Source: an uncultured archaeon (GTDB lineage Archaea > Halobacteriota > Methanosarcinia > Methanosarcinales > Methanoperedenaceae). Taken from it: 7,590 bases of DNA. Below, one piece after another: positions 1 to 5,308 of the stretch (its first letter is position 1; each line of letters opens with the position of its first letter). A model generated the notes under the pieces. That model was not told the origin of the DNA. It worked only from the letters and a program-made list of their open reading frames with translations, and did no database searches. The position numbers and the translations under genes were made by a program. The stretch is taken from the NCBI GenBank assembly GCA_902386085.1, contig CABMIA010000201.1, positions 1 to 7,590 of the forward strand, in the 5' to 3' direction.

Positions 1-517
1 AGTTCAGACCCTTATGCCTACACTTACCCCCACACCAACATCCACTCCAACTCCCATGCCCACACTTATTCCCACACCAACGCCCACTCCAACCCCAATG
101 CCGCCCCAGGAAATGACTGGTATAGTAGTTTCGCCTTTGGATGCTGCATTAGTAGTTGGCAGTAACAGGACATTTCATGCAGCAGCGCTTGACCAATTCA
201 ATGATCCGATTAATGCGACCGTGACATGGAGAAGCAGCAATACAAGTGTGGGAAACATTACAGGAACAGGCATGTTCACAGCAGAAGCGCCAGGCATAAC
301 GACAATAACGGCTGCAAGCGGCCCTTTCAGCGGAAATGCAAACGTGACTGTGATGGCTGTAAACATCTTATCCGCGGATGTTGCTGCATTCGATGCCAAC
401 AGAGATAACCATATCCAGAGAAGCGAGGCTGTGCAGGCAGTGGTAGCATATTTCAATGGTGAGATTTCCAAGTCAACTGCGATAGCCGTGGTTTTAGTAT
501 ATTTCGCAGGATTATAA
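1..517 (+). CDS. Surface protein, C-terminal part (Pro/Thr linker, Big2-like domain, dockerin-like EF-hand)
   Basis: The open frame continues to the left edge (codons for V-Q-T-L precede the first visible ATG at 14), so the true start lies outside the window. Numbered from that ATG, residues 1-32 are a Pro/Thr-rich linker made of two 14-residue repeats. Residues ~35-114 look like a bacterial Ig-like (Big2) domain, with the typical W-x-S-S-N-x-x-V and G-x-F-T-A motifs. Residues ~118-167 are dockerin-like: D127, N129, D131, H133 and E138 fit a 12-residue calcium-binding EF-hand loop, followed by helices around A-Y-F and V-Y-F. Five N-glycosylation sequons (NRT, NAT, NTS, NIT, NVT) fall in the Ig region, which fits an exported glycoprotein. 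No C-terminal membrane anchor is visible, so attachment may rely on the dockerin-like domain or on the missing part. It ends 17 nt before the next surface protein. Its partner or ligand is unknown. Confidence 0.8.
   Translation, partial: VQTLMPTLTPTPTSTPTPMPTLIPTPTPTPTPMPPQEMTGIVVSPLDAALVVGSNRTFHAAALDQFNDPINATVTWRSSNTSVGNITGTGMFTAEAPGITTITAASGPFSGNANVTVMAVNILSADVAAFDANRDNHIQRSEAVQAVVAYFNGEISKSTAIAVVLVYFAGL
14..97 (+). repeat. Two tandem 42-bp repeats encoding a Pro/Thr linker
   Basis: Two consecutive in-frame 42-bp copies (14-55 and 56-97) each begin with ATG-CC and encode M-P-T-L followed by alternating Thr-Pro. They differ at a handful of bases, mostly at third codon positions. A third copy appears to begin at 98 and then diverges. 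Such repeats usually arise by slippage or unequal exchange and set the length of a cell-surface spacer. Confidence 0.85.
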
Positions 518-524
518 TTCAGGC

Positions 525-530
525 AGGTGG
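525..530 (+). promoter_or_regulatory. Ribosome binding site for the PGF-pre-PGF protein
   Basis: AGGTGG ends 4 nt before the ATG at 535 and is complementary to the archaeal 16S 3' end (anti-SD core CCUCC/CACC). It fixes the start just ahead of the basic N-region of the signal peptide. The short gap from the previous stop (517) leaves little room for a separate promoter. Confidence 0.6.
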
Positions 531-534
531 ATAC

Positions 535-2073
535 ATGAAAAACCCTGGTAATAGAGAAATAAGAATCGTGAGTAAAGCATTGATTATAGCCTCCCTAATA
601 TTTATTTCCCTTGCAGCCGGAGCAGTTGCTGCATCAATAACATTTGATAAATCGCTTGACGTCCCTGACCGTGATTTCACAGTTACCTATGAGGGAAGCA
701 CATTTTCATTCAGGATTGCTGACATTGGTGATTATAAAATAGGAGAAGACATTGGCGTAACGGTAACCGGAGGTGTCAGTAATATGAGGCTTGTTCTTTT
801 TACAGTTGACAAGATCACGCCGTGGTTTAAAAGTTTTTATGCCACATCAGGTTCTATCTCTACAAAAATACCTGCGGATAGATTTGATCCGAACTGCAGC
901 GATGTTTGCGACGACGGTAATGGAGGCTATAAAATGGGACCTGGTATTTATGCCCTTGTAGTCCAGGATCGGGATAATAATAAATATTTTATTGCTAAAC
1001 CCGTGGTTGTCTCTGATTATGATATGGCAGTAACCACGAACACTGCCCAGGTAAGTCCAAAGGGTACCATCAAGGTTTCAGTCAATGTTTTTAAAAATGG
1101 AAATCCTGTAAGCGTTGGCAGTAATAATATCAAAGTAGAGTTTGTGCAGGATTTAACCAGGACGCATTTTAACAGCAATGCCCAGGCGATAGCAACTGGT
1201 GTTTACGAGGCCAATGTCCAGGTACCGGCCAATGCATCCGGAGATTATCGTTTATACGCAGCAATTATAACGAACAGGAATATTTATCAGGACTATCCTG
1301 AAACCATAGGTGCTGCCAGTTACAGTGGGACTGTTACGGTTAGCGGTGCAGAACCAACTCCCACCCCGGCAGCTACATATTCGGAAGGTGGAGGCGGAAG
1401 TGGTGGTGATATATCTGGAGAGGAGTTCAAGAATATAGAATCCGTGGAGCGTTATGAAAAATATATCTCCAAAAATGTTCCTGCATCATACGTATTCAGG
1501 CAGCAAGGAAATCCCATTAACGAGATAATAATTACCAGCAATACTAACGCAGGCGATATAGCTGTCAAGACTGAGATTCTAAGCACCCAATCGTCCCTGA
1601 CAAACAGTCCACCGCCAGGACTTGTGTACAAAAATATCAACATACTGGTGGGAACATCGGGTTTTGCTGTGCCTAAGAATATAAAAGAGGCCACAATAAA
1701 ATTCAAAGTTGAGAACTCATGGCTTGACAATAACAGCCTGGAAAACAGGGATATAACGATGGACAGATGGGATGGTAGTAAATGGATTATATTGGAAACC
1801 GGAGAAAAAACCAACGACAGCACATACACCTATTATGAGGCAAAAACCGATAGCTTCTCTCCGTTCGTGATAACGGGAATAAAAAGTGTAACGATGCCTG
1901 CAGCGACCCCTGAGATCGTAGAAACAACCAGTCCTGTACAGACCAGTACTGCAACCCTGACCAGTACTACGACGCCGGCTGCAGGCATGACAGAGAAGGT
2001 CGGGGGATTTGGGAAAGTTTTGGTGATAATAGCATTTTCAATAGTATATGCACTGGGGCGAAAGAAAAATTAA
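535..2073 (+). CDS. PGF-pre-PGF domain surface protein with archaeosortase-like C-terminal anchor
   Basis: The 512-residue protein is built for export. It has a basic N-terminus, a hydrophobic signal segment (~12-29) and a likely cleavage site near A-V-A-A (30-33). Residues ~40-270 look like two or more beta-sandwich domains of unknown family, with a Cys pair at 121 and 125. A P-T-P-T-P and Gly-rich linker (272-291) leads into a PGF-pre-PGF-type domain (~298-448), recognised from the E-x-Y-x-K-Y start, the S-P-P-P-G-L-V-Y-K-N-I-N-I centre, the W-D-G-S-K-W segment and the F-S-P-F-V-I-T-G end. A Thr/Ser/Pro stalk (~452-484) is followed by a hydrophobic segment and an R-K-K tail (491-512). This is the architecture of proteins processed by archaeosortase A, although the expected P-G-F tripeptide reads G-G-F (490-492). 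The role is probably in the S-layer or cell envelope; the ligand is unknown. It may share a transcript with the surface gene upstream. Confidence 0.82.
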   Translation: MKNPGNREIRIVSKALIIASLIFISLAAGAVAASITFDKSLDVPDRDFTVTYEGSTFSFRIADIGDYKIGEDIGVTVTGGVSNMRLVLFTVDKITPWFKSFYATSGSISTKIPADRFDPNCSDVCDDGNGGYKMGPGIYALVVQDRDNNKYFIAKPVVVSDYDMAVTTNTAQVSPKGTIKVSVNVFKNGNPVSVGSNNIKVEFVQDLTRTHFNSNAQAIATGVYEANVQVPANASGDYRLYAAIITNRNIYQDYPETIGAASYSGTVTVSGAEPTPTPAATYSEGGGGSGGDISGEEFKNIESVERYEKYISKNVPASYVFRQQGNPINEIIITSNTNAGDIAVKTEILSTQSSLTNSPPPGLVYKNINILVGTSGFAVPKNIKEATIKFKVENSWLDNNSLENRDITMDRWDGSKWIILETGEKTNDSTYTYYEAKTDSFSPFVITGIKSVTMPAATPEIVETTSPVQTSTATLTSTTTPAAGMTEKVGGFGKVLVIIAFSIVYALGRKKN

Positions 2074-2111
2074 TTTAGGTCTTTATTGTATCCTGTAGCA
2101 TCTAAGCAAAA

Positions 2112-2117
2112 GGTGAT
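2112..2117 (+). promoter_or_regulatory. Ribosome binding site for the AbrB-like gene
   Basis: GGTGAT lies 3 nt before the ATG at 2121 and matches the archaeal consensus GGAGGTGATC. It supports both the start codon and the reality of this small gene. Confidence 0.6.
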
Positions 2118-2120
2118 AAT

Positions 2121-2291
2121 ATGGGTGAAGTAGTAAAACTTCGCAAATCCGGTGAAGGCCTGGTAATTACCATACCTCTGGAGATATGTGAAAAGTTAAA
2201 CCTCAAAGAAGGGTCGCTGGTGGAGATAGAGCCTTTTACATGCGGCGGTGAAAACGGGGCACGTATTAAACCAAAAAATGATGGCATTTGA
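2121..2291 (+). CDS. AbrB/SpoVT/MazE-family small DNA-binding protein
   Basis: The frame encodes 56 residues from an ATG with a good GGTGAT site. The sequence follows the SpoVT-AbrB swapped-hairpin pattern: an initial strand (V-V-K-L-R-K-S-G), the hallmark V-I-T-I-P-L-E-I segment (15-22), a short helix (C-E-K-L-N-L) and K-E-G-S-L-V-E-I-E-P (29-38), then a short tail containing C-G-G. Members dimerise to bind DNA, as transition-state-type regulators or as antitoxins. No toxin gene is adjacent: the next gene is convergent and unrelated, so it looks like an orphan regulator. The 47-nt gap after the surface protein could hold its own promoter, and the next gene ends 39 nt beyond its stop. The target is unknown. 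Confidence 0.82.
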   Translation: MGEVVKLRKSGEGLVITIPLEICEKLNLKEGSLVEIEPFTCGGENGARIKPKNDGI

Positions 2292-2330
2292 GGAAAGAAT
2301 CAATGTTGACAATTCTGCATTGAAATAACC

Positions 2331-3227
2331 TTATATCGGAACATATTTCTTAAACATCATTGCCTCTACATGGCTTATTTCCAGAAGTCTGACCAGCATT
2401 TTTGTATCGCTCTCATCCGGAAAAGTGGCTTTGGGCATCGCCTTTCCCTTGAAGAATATCACCCCTCCCTTCATGTTGGCACCCACATAGCCTCCTGCTT
2501 TTCCTCCGATTATAAGAATTCCGCCTTTCATATATGCCCCTGCGAATTCTCCAGTATTATTGACAATAAGCTTGCCGCCTCTCAATAGAACGCCTGTATT
2601 CAACCCTGCATCTCCTTGCACATGCACGAATCCCTGCTTCATCAGGATACCTGTGCTCATACCGGCATTCCCGTCCACGACGACCGACTTATCGGAATCA
2701 AGCCTGGCTGCAATGGTATCCCTGGGTAAGCCGTCCTTTATGGCCAGGGTGTCTTCCTTTAAGGTATTTGGTGAAATTAATGCCTCTCCCGGCTCACTCG
2801 TCAGCATTTCCGTAATGGAGCGGTATTTGTGGTAGCCTGCCCTGTCGGATTCAACCTCAATAACATTACCAAGAGGTTGCTTGGCATTACCCCCTACGTA
2901 AATCACGCCCGATATCATGCTTATTCCCATTCTTGTATCCACATCGCCATCCACGATGATCGAACCCACTTTCAAAGAATTTCCGCTTCCCCCAAAAAAC
3001 GTGAGATCAACTCCGAGGCTGCTGCCAAGCCGCCGTCCGGCCCCACCTTTGATATGCACATCCTCTCTTGATTTTAAATGCTCTACAAGGTCGGAATATG
3101 TATATGAAGTGCCTCGCTGGTGGGGAATAATGCCTGAAGGGTTAAGCCTGCTTCCATTATGCTGCCAGTAGAAATCATAGGTAAAATCACACAGGCAATC
3201 AACGGGTGCGGTTAATTCGATATCCAT
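2331..3227 (-). CDS. Stand-alone FwdC/GltB-C-like (GXGXG) beta-helix protein
   Basis: The 298-residue protein carries many copies of the G-x-x-G-x-x-M-x-x-G-x-I-x-x-x-G repeat typical of the right-handed beta-helix shared by formylmethanofuran dehydrogenase subunit C and the C-terminal domain of glutamate synthase. The repeats form two blocks: residues ~61-120 (G-R-R-L-G-S-S-L-G, T-R-M-G-I-S-M-I-S-G-V-I-Y-V-G-G) and ~184-263 (G-M-S-T-G-I-L-M-K-Q-G through Y-V-G-A-N-M-K-G-G-V-I-F-F-K-G). A non-repeat segment (~121-180) separates them. An N-terminal region with Cys11 and Cys13 precedes the helix and a short helical tail follows. Such proteins are often mislabelled tributyrin esterase. In known complexes the domain is structural, supporting catalytic subunits. 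No fwdA, fwdB or fwdD and no other glutamate synthase genes flank it, so its partner is unknown. I see no clear ribosome binding site ahead of the ATG (3225-3227), and the message may be leaderless or nearly so. Confidence 0.75.
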   Translation of the reverse strand: MDIELTAPVDCLCDFTYDFYWQHNGSRLNPSGIIPHQRGTSYTYSDLVEHLKSREDVHIKGGAGRRLGSSLGVDLTFFGGSGNSLKVGSIIVDGDVDTRMGISMISGVIYVGGNAKQPLGNVIEVESDRAGYHKYRSITEMLTSEPGEALISPNTLKEDTLAIKDGLPRDTIAARLDSDKSVVVDGNAGMSTGILMKQGFVHVQGDAGLNTGVLLRGGKLIVNNTGEFAGAYMKGGILIIGGKAGGYVGANMKGGVIFFKGKAMPKATFPDESDTKMLVRLLEISHVEAMMFKKYVPI

Positions 3228-3260
3228 AATGAATCTTAATTTTACATTATTGTTTATTAG

Positions 3261-3280
3261 AATTTGGGTCTAATTTGGGT
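3261..3280. repeat. 9-bp direct repeat, possible operator
   Basis: AATTTGGGT occurs at 3261-3269 and again at 3272-3280, an 11-bp period close to one helical turn. It sits 34-53 bp upstream of the minus-strand beta-helix gene, where a regulator could bind the same DNA face twice. It also lies inside the doubtful 67-codon frame. The regulatory role is inference only. Confidence 0.4.
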
Positions 3281-3323
3281 ATAATCTTGGAAAATCCCTT
3301 TAAGTACTCAACACCTTGTAGTA

Positions 3324-3381
3324 TTTGAGGAACCTGAATTCCTATCCTATCCAAAAAAATTCTATTTTTTGGTTCCTCAAA
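3324..3381. repeat. Perfect 11-bp inverted repeat with a nested alternative hairpin
   Basis: TTTGAGGAACC (3324-3334) is perfectly complementary to GGTTCCTCAAA (3371-3381) across 36 nt. Inside lies a second hairpin, CCAAAAAA (3351-3358) with TTTTTTGG (3365-3372), with a 6-nt loop. Both structures use G3371-G3372, so they compete at those bases. The A- and T-rich tracts could also act as a terminator on either strand. No mobile-element gene is attached. Confidence 0.6.
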
Positions 3382-3465
3382 GAATTCCAGCATGAAGTTA
3401 CTTTTTCCACTAATAAATTTTTCGGTTTTGTTCCAGGGCGGTCGGGCCATCAGGCATGGACTAAC

Positions 3466-3474
3466 TTTTATATT
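3466..3474 (+). promoter_or_regulatory. TATA-like box for the membrane protein/dmrX cluster
   Basis: TTTTATATT matches the archaeal TATA consensus (TTTATATA) well. Initiation about 25 nt downstream (~3495) would give a leader of about 48 nt before the ATG at 3543. No clear BRE is seen upstream. This would be the only obvious promoter for the four-gene plus-strand cluster. Confidence 0.4.
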
Positions 3475-3542
3475 GAAAAGGACATCATCTATAAACTAAA
3501 AAACAGATTTAATTGTCGGATATTATGGGATCATGAGATTTT

Positions 3543-3983
3543 ATGAGCATAAAATATTTTAAGCAGATTATGGTTTCTGGTGTGCTTTTCTTGGTTATCG
3601 CCCAGGTAATAAATACAGTGAGTGCTATTTTTACGATGAGTTACTACACGAATCCTGAATATTTCGGTCTATGGAGCAAACTTATGATGCCTTCAAACGG
3701 GCCTCCGGGAAGTGAGTATTTCCTTGCTTCAATTACCATCAATTTAGTAACAGGCATTATATTTGCAGGTGCTTATTCCTTCGTGAAGCAGTCAATTCCG
3801 GGCAAAGGCATTGTAAAAGGGATTTATTATGGCGTTCTGCTCTTCCTGATTTCAGGAGTCCCATTCACTCTTACAATATACCTTCTTTTCTCAGTGCCTG
3901 TATTACTTCTCCTGAATTGGACCGTAAGTAACATGGTTGTTTATTTGATCGGTGGTGCAATACTCGCGAAAATTATAGCTTAG
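3543..3983 (+). CDS. Four-helix membrane protein of unknown function
   Basis: I do not recognise the family. The 146-residue protein has four hydrophobic segments (~10-31, 58-82, 94-116, 118-144). The first loop is polar and contains S-Y-Y-T-N-P-E-Y and a M-M-P-S-N-G-P-P segment (48-55); a short basic loop K-Q-S-I-P-G-K-G-I-V-K-G (82-93) lies between helices 2 and 3. The basic N-terminus and this loop suggest by the positive-inside rule that both face the cytoplasm. There are no charged residues inside the helices and no metal-binding motif. The ATG at 3543 has only a weak upstream purine stretch. It ends 12 nt before dmrX, so the two are probably co-transcribed, but nothing in the sequence ties it to pterin chemistry. 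Confidence 0.7.
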   Translation: MSIKYFKQIMVSGVLFLVIAQVINTVSAIFTMSYYTNPEYFGLWSKLMMPSNGPPGSEYFLASITINLVTGIIFAGAYSFVKQSIPGKGIVKGIYYGVLLFLISGVPFTLTIYLLFSVPVLLLLNWTVSNMVVYLIGGAILAKIIA

Positions 3984-3995
3984 CAGGCATTATAC

Positions 3996-4703
3996 ATGAG
4001 AATCGCATGGTGCATCACGGGCGCAGGACATTTCCTGAAGGAAAGTTTTGAAGTTTTTAAAAAGCTTAAGAAAATAACAGATTTAACGGTCACCACATTT
4101 ATATCGCGCGCGGGTGAAGAGGTGATCGCGATGTACGGACTGCAGAATGAGCTTTCCGGTATTTCCGGGGGCGGTTACCTTGAAGAGATATTTTTCGAAC
4201 ATGACCAGGGTTCGAGCTTTCCCAAAACGGGAAGGTTCCTGCTGCAAAAATACGATGCCCTGATCGTGTCTCCTGCCACATCAAATACGACCGCAAAGTT
4301 AGCTTATGGGATAGCTGATACTCTTGTGACCAATGCCGTGGCACAGGCAGTGAAAGGGAAAGTGCCGGTTTTCATTGTTCCCGTGGATATTTCAGGGGAC
4401 ATTGAATCGAAAATGCCTTTTTTTATCGACCGTGAAATATGCATGAGATGCGAACTCTGCCCCCCGGCCGGTGAATGCCCTGAACATGCGATCACAGACC
4501 AGATAGATCTCTTAAAATGCACCGGATGCGGGCTGTGTGTGAAGCTTTGCAGTTTCGGCGCGATAAGAGGGGGTCTTGCCAGGCTCAAAGTCCGTGATGT
4601 GGACACACGGAACGTAGATATACTGCGGGAACTTGAAGGGATAACTGTGCTTGATAAACCGGCAGATATTTGCGATGTGATTGAAAATCCATGCAAAAAT
4701 TGA
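3996..4703 (+). CDS. dmrX: Dihydromethanopterin reductase (acceptor), DmrX-type iron-sulfur flavoprotein
   Basis: The 235-residue protein combines an FMN-binding flavoprotein domain with a two-cluster ferredoxin module. The flavoprotein part shows the W-C-I-T-G-A-G motif (5-11) and the S-P-A-T-S-N-T-x-A-K-x-A-Y-G-I-A-D-T-L signature (92-110) known from the PPC-decarboxylase fold. The ferredoxin part has C149-x2-C152-x2-C155-x5-C161 and C175-x2-C178-x2-C181-x3-C185, both able to bind [4Fe-4S]. This is the make-up of Methanosarcina DmrX, which reduces dihydromethanopterin to tetrahydromethanopterin using an electron donor such as reduced ferredoxin, the last step in making the C1 carrier of methanogenesis or methane oxidation. 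The nearest alternative is the related archaeoflavoprotein (AfpA) group, which acts as an electron carrier. The protein is cytoplasmic. The ATG at 3996 has no strong ribosome binding site and may be translated by coupling from the membrane-protein gene 12 nt upstream. Confidence 0.8.
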   Translation: MRIAWCITGAGHFLKESFEVFKKLKKITDLTVTTFISRAGEEVIAMYGLQNELSGISGGGYLEEIFFEHDQGSSFPKTGRFLLQKYDALIVSPATSNTTAKLAYGIADTLVTNAVAQAVKGKVPVFIVPVDISGDIESKMPFFIDREICMRCELCPPAGECPEHAITDQIDLLKCTGCGLCVKLCSFGAIRGGLARLKVRDVDTRNVDILRELEGITVLDKPADICDVIENPCKN

Positions 4704-4727
4704 AGTACTAAAGGAAATAAAAGAGAG

Positions 4728-4733
4728 GGAGGT
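4728..4733 (+). promoter_or_regulatory. Ribosome binding site that decides the TTG start of the Sm-like gene
   Basis: GGAGGT is a full Shine-Dalgarno core 7 nt before TTG at 4741. The frame stays open back to a TTG at 4681 inside dmrX, but that position has no such site, and the Sm fold begins just after 4741. The downstream TTG is therefore preferred. Confidence 0.7.
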
Positions 4734-4740
4734 AATTTTC

Positions 4741-4965
4741 TTGTTTCCAAATAAAAAAGTTCAAACATTAATAGGTAAACGCGTACAGGTCGAGATGAAA
4801 GGAGATAAACATACTCTTGAGGGTAAGCTTGAGAGCGCTGACGATAACCTGAACCTGCACCTTGTGGACACATTCGAGGTTGCTGATGGAGTAAAATCGC
4901 GCTCACTGGGCTCGGTGGTTCTGAGGGGCAATAATATAATCCTATTATGCCCCATAGGGGAATAG
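4741..4965 (+). CDS. Archaeal Sm-like (Lsm) RNA-binding protein
   Basis: Counted from TTG, the protein has 74 residues, the usual size of archaeal Sm proteins. The Sm1 motif spans ~10-42: L-I-G-K-R-V-Q-V-E-M-K-G, then L-E-G-K-L (26-30) and D-D-N-L-N-L-H-L (34-41), with N38 in the RNA-contact position. Sm2 spans ~56-69 (L-G-S-V-V-L-R-G-N-N-I-I-L-L), with R62-G63-N64 forming the uridine-pocket signature. Members form heptameric or hexameric rings that bind U-rich RNA, and have been linked to tRNA, snoRNA and mRNA metabolism. The gene lies 37 nt after dmrX and 1 nt before the winged-helix gene, so it is probably co-translated with the latter. It is not the common SmAP1 placement next to ribosomal protein L37e. 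The non-ATG start may lower its expression. Confidence 0.85.
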   Translation: MFPNKKVQTLIGKRVQVEMKGDKHTLEGKLESADDNLNLHLVDTFEVADGVKSRSLGSVVLRGNNIILLCPIGE

Positions 4966-4966
4966 A

Positions 4967-5308
4967 ATGGAAATCGAAGAAACCGTCCTGAACCTGATAA
5001 AATCCAGAAAAAAGGGAATTTTACAGAATGAACTCTGGAAAAAGGCTGAAATTGATCGCCGTAAATGCTCGAGGATCATTGACAAGCTGGAAAAGGAAGG
5101 AAAAATAGTTCGGGAACAGGAATCAAATAAAGGTACAAGGACATACCGCATCAGCTACCTCGAGCCAAAAAAAGAAACTACCAGGAATTTCATATTGCTG
5201 ATGGTGGACGACATTTTCGATCCCTGCACGGGCTGCATGCTTGAATGTGTACCCGAACACTGTGTTGCCCTGTCTGAATGGGTTTTGTGTCTTGCCAAAA
5301 AAGGATAA
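4967..5308 (+). CDS. Winged-helix protein with C-terminal Cys4 motif; candidate TFE-beta (RPC39-like) transcription factor
   Basis: The 113-residue protein has two parts. Residues ~1-65 form a winged-helix domain: a first helix (E-T-V-L-N-L-I), the I-L-Q-N-E-L-W-K segment, the recognition helix R-K-C-S-R-I-I-D-K-L-E-K-E-G-K-I (32-47), and a wing ending in T-Y-R-I-S-Y. Residues ~70-108 end in D-P-C87-x2-C90-x3-C94-x4-C99, followed by A-L-S-E-W (101-105). The order P-C-x2-C, further Cys, then E-W, after a winged helix, matches from memory the [4Fe-4S] end of human RPC39 and archaeal TFE-beta. TFE-beta pairs with TFE-alpha to help open promoters. The family assignment is an inference. A generic MarR-like regulator with a metal site is the alternative. 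It starts 1 nt after the Sm-like stop with AGGGG 6 nt upstream of its ATG, and its stop touches that of rtcA on the other strand. Confidence 0.65.
   Translation: MEIEETVLNLIKSRKKGILQNELWKKAEIDRRKCSRIIDKLEKEGKIVREQESNKGTRTYRISYLEPKKETTRNFILLMVDDIFDPCTGCMLECVPEHCVALSEWVLCLAKKG

Larger units (their letters stand above)
3228..3542. other. Intergenic region between divergent genes, with repeats and a doubtful small ORF
   Basis: This AT-rich gap separates the beta-helix gene (-) from the membrane-protein gene (+). It holds a 9-bp direct repeat (3261-3280), an 11-bp inverted repeat with a nested hairpin (3324-3381) and a TATA-like box (~3466-3474). Open frames cross it on both strands. The minus-strand one (3247-3450, 67 codons) ends 19 nt before the beta-helix start, but it lacks a ribosome binding site and any family resemblance I recognise, so I do not call it a gene. 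It could be the decayed remnant of one. Confidence 0.6.

Noticed and set aside
1387..1408. G-rich run in the PGF-pre-PGF gene as a possible G-quadruplex
   Set aside because: Only two-G tracts are present, explained by the Gly-Gly-Gly-Gly-Ser linker codons.
2300..2323. Six-bp inverted repeat (TCAATG/CATTGA) between the AbrB-like and beta-helix genes as a terminator
   Set aside because: The stem is short and AT-rich with a 12-nt loop and no T-tract follows on either strand, so it is not distinguishable from chance.
2917..3171. Plus-strand frames opposite the beta-helix gene
   Set aside because: They are shadows of the repetitive Gly-rich codons on the other strand, giving Pro/Ser-rich translations with no recognisable domain.
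3325..3546. 73-codon plus-strand frame across the intergenic gap
   Set aside because: It starts at a TTG without a ribosome site, crosses the inverted repeat and overlaps the start of the membrane protein; it also competes with the opposite-strand frame.
4304..4906. 200-codon open frame on the minus strand opposite dmrX and the Sm-like gene
   Set aside because: It lies entirely opposite two well-supported genes, has Ser/Pro-rich low-information composition and no ribosome binding site or family resemblance.
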